Below are positions 7,357-14,241 of a stretch of DNA of 64,000 bases, one piece after another (position 1 is the stretch's first letter; each line of letters begins with the position of its first letter). Origin of the DNA: an uncultured bacterium (GTDB lineage: Bacteria; Bacteroidota; Rhodothermia; Rhodothermales; Rubricoccaceae). The notes under the pieces are model-generated. The model searched no databases, had not been told where the DNA came from, and saw only the letters and a list, made by a program, of their open reading frames with translations. The position numbers and the translations under genes were made by a program. The DNA lies in NCBI GenBank assembly GCA_947493945.1, contig CANLSR010000005.1, forward strand, positions 124,001 through 188,000, given 5' to 3'.

Positions 7357-8121
7357 TCAGTCGAACGCCGCCACGACCAGCCGCTCGGCCTCGTCGTAGG
7401 CGTCGGCCGAGGCGGTCAGCTTGCCGAAGGCGTCCTCCAGCGAGCCGCCGCCGCCGGACGCCTTGATCTCGTCCGGCGAGCCGGTCTGCAAGATCCGGCC
7501 GTCGCGGATGACCACCACCAGGTCGGCCACCTTCTCCACGGCGTCGAGCAGGTGCGACGAGTAGAACACGGTCCGACCGCGCGCCGCCAACGTGCGCAGG
7601 AGCGCCCGCGTCTGGAGCACGGCGTGGGCGTCGAGCCCGCCCAGCGGCTCGTCGAGGAGGAGCACCGGCGGGTCGTGCAGGAGCGCGGCCGAGAGCAGGA
7701 CCTTCTGCTTCATCCCCTTCGAGAAGCCGACCATCGAGCGGTCGCCCACGTCGGCCAGGTCCCAGAACGCGAGGTGGGCGGCGGTGCGGGCCTGGACGGC
7801 CGCCTCCGGCAGCCGGTGCATCCGGCCGATGAACGCGAGGTACTCGGCCGGCGTGAAGCTCTCGTAGACGTGGCCGTGCTCGGGCACGTAGCCGAACTGG
7901 CGCTTGGCCTCGACCGGGTCCCGCACCACGTCGACGCCGGCCACCGCCACGTGCCCGGCGTCGGGCGGGAGCGCGCCGGTCAGGAGCCGCATGGTCGTGG
8001 TCTTGCCGGCCCCGTTCGGCCCCACGTAGCCCGCCACCTGCCCCGCCCCGACCTCGAACGAGACGCCGTGCAGGATCGGCGTGCCGTCGATGGCAACGTG
8101 GACGTCGTGGACTTCGATCAT
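7357..8121 (-). CDS. ABC transporter ATP-binding protein without adjacent permease
   Basis: A single nucleotide-binding domain of 254 residues: Walker A GPNGAGKTT (34-42), ABC signature FSKGMKQKV, Walker B VLLLDEPLGGLD, and the switch His in YSSHLLD. The order and the Q-loop FGYVPEHGHVYESFT place it among ABC-2/CcmA-like exporter ATPases, which power drug, lipid or polysaccharide export. No membrane subunit lies beside it: the neighbours are an SDR and a HIT protein. The exporter pair at 20.4-22.8 kb has its own ATPase. The partner is therefore elsewhere or encoded outside this locus. Confidence 0.92.
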   Translation of the reverse strand: MIEVHDVHVAIDGTPILHGVSFEVGAGQVAGYVGPNGAGKTTTMRLLTGALPPDAGHVAVAGVDVVRDPVEAKRQFGYVPEHGHVYESFTPAEYLAFIGRMHRLPEAAVQARTAAHLAFWDLADVGDRSMVGFSKGMKQKVLLSAALLHDPPVLLLDEPLGGLDAHAVLQTRALLRTLAARGRTVFYSSHLLDAVEKVADLVVVIRDGRILQTGSPDEIKASGGGGSLEDAFGKLTASADAYDEAERLVVAAFD

Positions 8122-8182
8122 GGGGGTGGGTCGGGGACCTGGAGTCGGGGGGGAGCGGGCCGGCTCGTGGGGCCTCCCCCGC

Positions 8183-8533
8183 TCACCCCGGCGGCCAGCT
8201 GAGCTCGCGCCCGCCGATCAGGTGCACGTGGAGGTGGAAGACCGACTGGCCCGCGCCGGCGCCGTTGTTGACGACCAGCCGGTAGTCGCTCAGGCCCTCG
8301 GCATCGGCCACCCGGCGGGCGACCGTAAACAGGTGGCCCACCAACGCCTCGTCCTCGGGCCCGACGGCGTCGGCGCGCGGGATGGGCCGGCGAGGCACGA
8401 CCAGCACGTGCGTCGGGGCGACGGGCGAGATGTCGCGGAAGGCGACGGCCCGGTCGTCCTGGTAGACGACGTCGGCCGGGACCTCGCCGTCGGCGATCTT
8501 CTGGAAGAGGGTTTTGTCGGAGTCGTCGGCCAC
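8183..8533 (-). CDS. HIT family (HinT-like) nucleotide-binding protein
   Basis: A 116-residue histidine-triad protein. It has KTLFQKIADGEVPADVVYQD at the N terminus, DISPVAPTHVLVVPRRPI in the middle, and the triad H100-L-H102-V-H104 in SVFHLHVHLIGG. HinT enzymes hydrolyse phosphoramidate-linked nucleotides such as AMP-lysine. The GTG at 8533 is chosen as start because it gives the usual family length and the HIT fold begins at once. The frame is open further upstream but that stretch has low similarity to anything. A TAGCTTGG box lies 27 bases upstream of this GTG, supporting the choice. Confidence 0.92.
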   Translation of the reverse strand: MADDSDKTLFQKIADGEVPADVVYQDDRAVAFRDISPVAPTHVLVVPRRPIPRADAVGPEDEALVGHLFTVARRVADAEGLSDYRLVVNNGAGAGQSVFHLHVHLIGGRELSWPPG

Positions 8534-8559
8534 GGGCGTCGGTATCGGCAGCGGAGACG

Positions 8560-8567
8560 CCAAGCTA
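8560..8567 (-). promoter_or_regulatory. -7-like box TAGCTTGG before the HIT gene
   Basis: On the minus strand the octamer TAGCTTGG lies 27 bases before the GTG start at 8533. It is identical to the boxes before the RpiB-like gene and argS. Transcription from it would give a leader of roughly 20 bases and would exclude the longer upstream frame as coding. Confidence 0.4.
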
Positions 8568-8677
8568 AGCGGCCCCACGCCGCTGGCGGACCGGATGCGC
8601 GCGAGGACGCCGGCGAACCTCGCGCCCACCGGGACCGCCAGCGCGGAGGCTACCGGCGGCACCAGCGGAGTCCTGTT

Positions 8678-9196
8678 CTAGCGCCGGCTGAACTCGATGG
8701 TCAGCGTGCCCTGCTTGTCGTTCTCCCCCCTGTACCGGACCGGGTCGAACGGCTCCAGGTCGACGTTCGACTGCTCGATGGAGCCCGAGAGCACACGTGG
8801 CGCGTCGCCGTCGTAAGTGAGCGTGAACGAGCGCGGCAGGAGCAGTGCCTCGAGGTTACCGGTGTCGTCCACGTCGGCGGCCTCGAAGGTGGCCCGCCCG
8901 CGCGAGGCGGTCGTACGAAGGTCGATTCGGCGGCGGCGGGTCGGCTCGCTACGGTAGCGGACGCGGAGCTGCGCCTCGCCGTCGTCGAAGATCTCGAGCT
9001 CGGTGTCGGTCAGGTCCAGTTGGGCGGCGATGTCGGCCGGGGGCAGCGAGCTAAGCGGAACAAACTCTAGCTCGTCCAACTGGTAGACGTCGCTGAGGAG
9101 GCCTAGGTCGCGGCCGGGGTTGTTGGAGTCGCAGCCGGTGAAGGCCAGGACCAGCAGGATGAGCGCCAGCGCGGCGCAGCGGGGGCAGGTGGGCAT
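8678..9196 (-). CDS. Predicted lipoprotein of unknown function
   Basis: The 172-residue product from the ATG at 9196 has a signal peptide CAALALILLVLAFTGC ending in a lipobox (AFTG-C), so it is likely lipidated and exported. The mature part is acidic and strand-rich (for instance DLTDTELEIFDDGEAQLRVR) and ends GTLTIEFSRR, like a small beta-sandwich or lipocalin-like domain. I recognise no family. A start nine codons upstream at 9223 is possible. The gene is divergent from the amidohydrolase cluster across a 177-base gap. Confidence 0.65.
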   Translation of the reverse strand: MPTCPRCAALALILLVLAFTGCDSNNPGRDLGLLSDVYQLDELEFVPLSSLPPADIAAQLDLTDTELEIFDDGEAQLRVRYRSEPTRRRRIDLRTTASRGRATFEAADVDDTGNLEALLLPRSFTLTYDGDAPRVLSGSIEQSNVDLEPFDPVRYRGENDKQGTLTIEFSRR

Positions 9197-9344
9197 AGCA
9201 GGGGGAGTCCGGGGGAGCATCAACCTACGCGCCGGGCGGCCGATTCGTACGCCGCCCCCGCCGCTTTGCGTCGTCGGCGCGGCCCGTTCGGCTGGCGGCG
9301 ACGGCGGCCTTGAGTTTGGCGAGCACTGCGGCCGAAGATCCCGT

Positions 9345-9352
9345 TATCTTCA
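9345..9352 (+). promoter_or_regulatory. -7-like box TATCTTCA before the amidohydrolase cluster
   Basis: TATCTTCA lies 21 bases before the ATG at 9374 and resembles TAnnTTTG and the TATCTTCG before the CPBP gene at 40.9 kb. The gap is the shared regulatory region between the divergent lipoprotein and the amidohydrolases. A TTTG at 9315 is too far upstream (26-base spacer) to be a convincing -33 element. Confidence 0.35.
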
Positions 9353-9373
9353 CGCCACCCTGCCTCCTCCCGG

Positions 9374-11095
9374 ATGCCCCTTCGCGCCTGCCTCGCCGCC
9401 CTAGCGGCCCTGCTCCTTGTCGGTCCCGCGTCTGCCCAAGGCATCAGCGCCGAGACCCCGCTGCGGCCGGTCACGAGCGCGGTCGCCATCACCAACGCGC
9501 GCGTCGTGGTGTCGCCGGGCCGCGTGCTCGACCGGGCGACGGTCGTCGTCCGCGACGGGCGCATCGAGGCGGTCGGCGAGCGCGTGGAGGTCCCGTTCGA
9601 CGCCCAGCGCATCGACGGCGACTCGCTGACGGTCTACGCCGGCTTCGTCGACGCCTACGGCACCGCCGGCGTGCCCAAGCCGGACGACCCGGAAAGCTTC
9701 GAGGGCGACCGCGGCGACCCGCCGCGCGAGCGGGCCGGGATCACGCCCGACCGCGACGTCCGCGAGACGTACGACCCCAGCGACGGGCGGGTGGCCCAGC
9801 TCCGCAGCGTCGGGTTCACGGCCGCCCACGTGGCCCCGCGCGACGGACTGTTCGCGGGCCAGGGCGCCGTGGTGCTGCTGCGCGAGCTCCAGCGCGGCGA
9901 GCGGGGCACGGCTGTGGTCCTGACCGAGCCGTTAAGCCTGGTGGCCCAGATCGAGCCGGCGCGCGGCGTCTACCCGGCCACGCCGATGGGCGTGCTGGCG
10001 GTGATGCGCCAGACGGTCGAGAACGCCCGCCGCCGGGGCGCCGCGCGCCAGGCGTTCGACGACGCGGCCCCGGGCGCGGCCCGCCCCCGCTTCGACCCGG
10101 CGCTGGACGCCGTGGCCCGGCTCGTCGACGGCGACCGCCAGCTGGTGTTCGTGGCCGGCTCATGGCTCGACGGCTTCCGCGCCCTGCGTGCGTCCCAGGA
10201 GATGGGCCTGTCGCCCGTCCTGGCCGGCGTGCCGGACGCGGCCCCGCTCCTCGGCCGTCTCCGCGACTCAGACGTGCCGGTGTTCGCGCCGCTCGCGCTG
10301 CCGGACACGGTCAAGGCCGACAGCGCCGCGCTCGCGCTGCCGCTCCCCTCGACCACGCCCGGCGAGGTCTCGTTCGTCTCCGACCGCCGGACGGTCAGCT
10401 ACCGCGACCTCGACGCCGAGACGGCCGCGCTGACGGGCCAGAAGCGCGCCGCCGTGGCGGGCGCCGAGGCCAGCCCCGGCCGGCTGGCCGCGGCCGAGGT
10501 GCCGTTCGCCTTCGGCACCTTCGACGTCAAGCCGGGCGACGTGCACGCCAACCTGCGGCGGATGGTCGCCGCCGGGCTGGCGGAGGACGCCGCGCTGGCG
10601 GCGCTGACGACGGCGCCGGCCGAGCTCCTGGGCCTGGGCCGCGAGCTGGGCACGGTGGAGGAGGGCAAGCTGGCCAACCTGGTGGTCACCGACGGCCCGC
10701 TCTTCGCGGACTCGACGGCCATCACGCGCGTGTTCGTCGAGGGCATCGGCTACGAGGTCGAGGACAAGACACTGGCCGGCGCCGACCCCGACGCGGTCGT
10801 CCAAGCGGTCGGGACGTGGGACTTCGAAGTCACGACGCCGGCCGGCGTGCAGTCGGGCACGTTCGCCATCGAGGGCACGCCCGGCAACCTGACCGGCTCG
10901 CTCACCGCCGACGGCGAGACGGAGCCGCTCACGAGCGTGACGCTGGCGGGCAACGCGCTCACGTTCGCGTTCACCTCCAGCGACGTCGGCGCGGTCACCA
11001 CGACGGGCATCATCACCGGCGACGAGTTCTCGGGCACGGCCGAGATCGCCGGCCTGGGCTCGGTGGTGATGACGGCCACGCGCCGGCCCGAGTGA
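9374..11095 (+). CDS. Secreted amidohydrolase-like protein with degenerate metal site
   Basis: A 573-residue protein with signal peptide LAALAALLLVGPASAQ and an imidazolonepropionase-like amidohydrolase layout: an N-terminal strand domain (AITNARVVVSPGRVLDRATV), a barrel, and the closing block ALTTAPAELLGLGRELGTVEEGKLANLVV. At the position of the usual GFVDAHTH metal motif it reads GFVDAYGTAG, so both histidines are missing. About 105 C-terminal residues (TWDFEVTTPAGVQSGTFAIE onward) form an additional strand-rich domain rich in Thr and Gly. The family is clear; hydrolase activity is doubtful. It heads a run of three related genes on the plus strand and is probably co-transcribed with them. 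Confidence 0.82.
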   Translation: MPLRACLAALAALLLVGPASAQGISAETPLRPVTSAVAITNARVVVSPGRVLDRATVVVRDGRIEAVGERVEVPFDAQRIDGDSLTVYAGFVDAYGTAGVPKPDDPESFEGDRGDPPRERAGITPDRDVRETYDPSDGRVAQLRSVGFTAAHVAPRDGLFAGQGAVVLLRELQRGERGTAVVLTEPLSLVAQIEPARGVYPATPMGVLAVMRQTVENARRRGAARQAFDDAAPGAARPRFDPALDAVARLVDGDRQLVFVAGSWLDGFRALRASQEMGLSPVLAGVPDAAPLLGRLRDSDVPVFAPLALPDTVKADSAALALPLPSTTPGEVSFVSDRRTVSYRDLDAETAALTGQKRAAVAGAEASPGRLAAAEVPFAFGTFDVKPGDVHANLRRMVAAGLAEDAALAALTTAPAELLGLGRELGTVEEGKLANLVVTDGPLFADSTAITRVFVEGIGYEVEDKTLAGADPDAVVQAVGTWDFEVTTPAGVQSGTFAIEGTPGNLTGSLTADGETEPLTSVTLAGNALTFAFTSSDVGAVTTTGIITGDEFSGTAEIAGLGSVVMTATRRPE

Positions 11096-11214
11096 TGCGG
11101 CCCCGAGACCGCACCGCCCGCCCACACGGCCACCGCCCCGCCCCGTGCCACGCGAGGGCCGCCCCTCGCGCCCGCCCCGACCCGCCCCGCCGTCCCCTCC
11201 CTGCCTCCCCGACC

Positions 11215-12576
11215 ATGCGCTTCCTCTCGTTCCTGCTGGCGGCGGTCGTCGCCAGCGCGGCGGGCGCCCAGACGCCGCTCAACCTGCCCCCGGCCTCCGA
11301 GCGCGGGTCCGTCCTGCTGCGCGGCGGGACCGTCCACACGGTCACGAACGGGACGCTGGAGGACACCGACGTGCTGGTCCGCGACGGGACCATCGCCGAG
11401 ATCGGGGCCGGGCTCCAGGCCCCGCGCGGCGTGCGCGTGGTGGAGATGGCGGGCCGCCACCTGATGCCGGGCGTGATCGACGCCCACAGCCACATCGCGC
11501 TCTCGTCGGTCAACGAGGCCACCAACCCCATCGTGGCCGAGGTCCAGATGCGCGACGCGCTCGACCCGTCCGACGTCGGGATCTACCGGGCGCTGGCGGG
11601 CGGCGTGACGTCGATCCACGTGATGCACGGCTCGGCCAACCCGGTCGGCGGCGAGAACGAGACGCTCAAGCTGCGCTGGGGCACGCTGGACCCCGACGGG
11701 CTGCTGTTCGAGGGCGCGCCCCGCACCATCAAGTTCGCCCTGGGCGAGAACCCGACGCGCGTCCACGGCCGGGGCCGGGGCGTCCGGCCGTCGACGCGGA
11801 TGGGCATCGAGCAGGTCTACCGCGAGGCGTTCACCGAGGCCCGCGCCTACCGCGCCGCCCAGCTCGCCGCCCAGGAGGGCCGCCAGCCGCTGCCGCCTTA
11901 CGACCGGCGCCTGGAGACGCTGGCCGACATCCTGTCCGGCGACGTGCTCGTCCACTCCCACAGCTACCGCGCCGACGAGATCCTGATGCTCACGCGCGTG
12001 TTCTCGGACTTCGGCATCGAGCGGCTCACGTTCCAGCACGCCAACGAGGCGTTCAAGGTGGCGCCCGAGCTGGCGGCCTGGGGCGCCGGGGCCAGCGTGT
12101 TCTCGGACTGGGGCTCGTACAAGTTCGAGGTCTACTACTCGTCGGCCTACAACGCGGCGGTCCTGACCCGGAACGGCGTCCGCACGTCGATCAACTCCGA
12201 CGACGCCGGGCTCCTGCGCTACCTCTACCACGAGGCGGCCAAGACCCAGCGCTACGGCGGCCTCACCGACGACCAGGCGCTGGCGATGGTCACGATCAAC
12301 CCGGCCCACCAGCTGGGCATCGACGACCGCGTGGGCTCCGTCGAGGTCGGCAAGGACGCCGACCTGGCGGTGTTCTCCGCCCACCCCCTCTCGATCTACG
12401 CCCGCGTGGACCTCACCTTCGTCGACGGCGTGGCCCGCTTCGACCGCGAGCGCGACGGCGACGACCAGCGCGTCTACGTCGACCCGACGGAGGAGGTCGT
12501 CTCGGTCCAGTCGCGCGGCCACACCGAGTCCTGCATGCTGGGGGCGGATCTGGACGCGCTCGTGTACGGCGACTAA
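11215..12576 (+). CDS. Secreted amidohydrolase with intact metal ligands
   Basis: A 453-residue periplasmic amidohydrolase (signal peptide FLSFLLAAVVASAAGA). It keeps the metal motif DAHSH with H91 and H93, a lysine in TIKFALGENP (K173) where this subgroup often has a bridging Lys, later histidines in VHSHS (247-249) and QHANEAF (275), and the acid in SINSDDAG (329-330). The C-terminal GSVEVGKDADLAVFSAHPL closes the composite strand domain. Family members hydrolyse peptides or cyclic amides; the substrate is unknown. The ATG at 11215 is chosen because it begins the signal peptide; the frame is open far upstream in antisense-like noise. It lies between two degenerate paralogues. Confidence 0.88.
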   Translation: MRFLSFLLAAVVASAAGAQTPLNLPPASERGSVLLRGGTVHTVTNGTLEDTDVLVRDGTIAEIGAGLQAPRGVRVVEMAGRHLMPGVIDAHSHIALSSVNEATNPIVAEVQMRDALDPSDVGIYRALAGGVTSIHVMHGSANPVGGENETLKLRWGTLDPDGLLFEGAPRTIKFALGENPTRVHGRGRGVRPSTRMGIEQVYREAFTEARAYRAAQLAAQEGRQPLPPYDRRLETLADILSGDVLVHSHSYRADEILMLTRVFSDFGIERLTFQHANEAFKVAPELAAWGAGASVFSDWGSYKFEVYYSSAYNAAVLTRNGVRTSINSDDAGLLRYLYHEAAKTQRYGGLTDDQALAMVTINPAHQLGIDDRVGSVEVGKDADLAVFSAHPLSIYARVDLTFVDGVARFDRERDGDDQRVYVDPTEEVVSVQSRGHTESCMLGADLDALVYGD

Positions 12577-12606
12577 CCGCCGCCCGGCGGCTCCGCTCCC
12601 TTCTTT

Positions 12607-12629
12607 GTCATCCCCGCGCAAGCGGGCCC
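12607..12629. repeat. Partial copy of the dispersed GTC(A/G)TCCCCGCG element
   Basis: The 23 bases GTCATCCCCGCG CAAGCGGGCCC contain a CCCGC/GCGGG hairpin and match the ends of the 170-bp element at 27971-28140. The remainder of the 132-base gap between the second and third amidohydrolase genes is GC-rich, with a possible degraded right end near 12655-12680. Confidence 0.5.
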
Positions 12630-12708
12630 CTGCGATCTCCCGTACGCCGTGCGGGCCCCCGCCCGCGCGGGGCCGGCGGCCGGAGAGGTCGCGCTCTTCT
12701 CGCTCCCA

Positions 12709-14058
12709 ATGCGCCTCCTCCTCCTCGCCCTCGCCGCGCTGGCGGTCGCTCCCGCCCACGCGCAAGGCCCGCAGTACCGCGCCCGCGCCGGCACGTTCGC
12801 GCTGACCGACTGCCGCATCGAGACGGTGACGCGCGGCGTCGTCGAGCGCGGCGTCGTCGTGATCGAGGACGGCAAGATCGCGGCCGTCGGGGCGGCGGCG
12901 GTGCCGGCCGGCGCCGTCGAGGTCCCGTGCGACGGCGGGACGGTGTACCCGGGCATGATCGACTCGGGCACGCTGATCGGGCTGGAAGAGGTCGGCTCCC
13001 AGGACGAGACCCAGGACTTTGACGAGCTGGGCGACGTGACGCCCCAGATGCAGGCGCTGACGGCCATCAACACGTCGTCCATCCACTTCCCGATCACGCG
13101 CGTCTCGGGCGTCACCACGGCGCTCTCGGTGCCCCAGGGCGGGATGATGCCGGGCACGGCGGCGCTCTTGAACTTGCACGGCTACACCCCCCAGCAGATG
13201 GCGACGGGCTTCGAGGGCGTCGTGCTCAACTTCCCGCAGTCGGGCCGGCGCGGGCGCTTCGACCGGCGCGAGCAGGAGGCCATCGACAAGGCGGCCAAGG
13301 AGGCGATGGAAAAGCTGGACGAGGTCTGGGAGCAGGCCGCGCTCTACGCCCGCATCGACTCGGCGCGCGCCGCCGGCGGCGGCCGCCAGCCGACCGGCGA
13401 GATGGCCTACCAGCCCGAGATGGCGGCGCTCCTGCCCGTCGTGCGCGGCGAGCGCGTGCTGCTGGTGGAGGCCAACGCGGCCGCCGACATCCTGAAGGCC
13501 ATCGAGTGGCTGGACGGCAAGGGGCTCTCGGCCGTGCTCACGGGCGTCGCCGAGGGCTGGCGGGTGGCCGACAAGATCGCGCAAGCCGGGCTCCCGGTCG
13601 TCACCGGGCCGGTCACCGGCCTGCCCACGCGCGCCTCGGACCGCTACGACCGGACCTACCAGAACGCCGCGCTGCTGGCCCAGGCCGGCGTCCAGGTCGC
13701 CCTCCGCACGGACGACCGGATGCAGAACTACCGCAACCTGCCGTTCCACGCCGGCTTCGCGGTCGCGCACGGCCAGGACGTCGGCTTCGACCGCCAGGCG
13801 GCGCTGGAGGCCATCACCATCGCCCCCGCCCGCATCTTCGGCGTGGACGACCGGCTGGGGTCGGTCGAGGTGGGCAAGAGCGCCACCCTCTTCATCGCCG
13901 ACGGCGACCCGTTCGAGCCGTCCACCCAGGTCCAGGCCGTGTTTATCGACGGCTACCAGATCCCGATGGTGAGCCGCCAGATCGAGCTGTACCAGGAGTA
14001 CCTCAACCGCTCGCCCGGCCTCACCGCCCGCCCCGCTGGCGCCGACCGCCAGCCGTAG
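12709..14058 (+). CDS. Secreted amidohydrolase-like protein, metal site lost
   Basis: A 449-residue protein with signal peptide LLLLALAALAVAPAHAQ. It has the strand domain ALTDCRIETVTRGVVERGVV, the turn YPGMIDSGTLIGLEEVGS in place of the HxH loop, and the typical end AITIAPARIFGVDDRLGSVE followed by VGKSATLFI. No HxH motif remains. Bacteroidota often carry such pairs in tandem with a complete enzyme, so a heteromeric complex is conceivable. The ATG at 12709 starts the signal peptide; the frame is open for 20 further codons. It faces the histidine kinase gene tail to tail across 183 bases in which I see nothing recognisable. Confidence 0.8.
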   Translation: MRLLLLALAALAVAPAHAQGPQYRARAGTFALTDCRIETVTRGVVERGVVVIEDGKIAAVGAAAVPAGAVEVPCDGGTVYPGMIDSGTLIGLEEVGSQDETQDFDELGDVTPQMQALTAINTSSIHFPITRVSGVTTALSVPQGGMMPGTAALLNLHGYTPQQMATGFEGVVLNFPQSGRRGRFDRREQEAIDKAAKEAMEKLDEVWEQAALYARIDSARAAGGGRQPTGEMAYQPEMAALLPVVRGERVLLVEANAAADILKAIEWLDGKGLSAVLTGVAEGWRVADKIAQAGLPVVTGPVTGLPTRASDRYDRTYQNAALLAQAGVQVALRTDDRMQNYRNLPFHAGFAVAHGQDVGFDRQAALEAITIAPARIFGVDDRLGSVEVGKSATLFIADGDPFEPSTQVQAVFIDGYQIPMVSRQIELYQEYLNRSPGLTARPAGADRQP

Positions 14059-14241
14059 CGGGAGCGGCGGGGGCCGCCTCCGCTCGCGCCGCCCGCTCAT
14101 GGGACCGAGGACGCCGTCGCCCGCGCCCGGTCGCCTCAGCGCCCAGCGGGACGGGGGGCGTGGCTGGACCGACGCCGGGAGGCGGAGCGCCCTCGACTAC
14201 ACGCCGAGCGTCAGCGCCCCGGCCCGCCCGGACGTCGGCGC

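Noticed and set aside
10750..14100. Very long minus-strand open frame (over 1100 codons) opposite the second and third amidohydrolase genes
   Set aside because: It is antisense to genes with signal peptides and family motifs; its product is Arg/Gly/Val/His-rich without domains, as expected from high-GC third positions.
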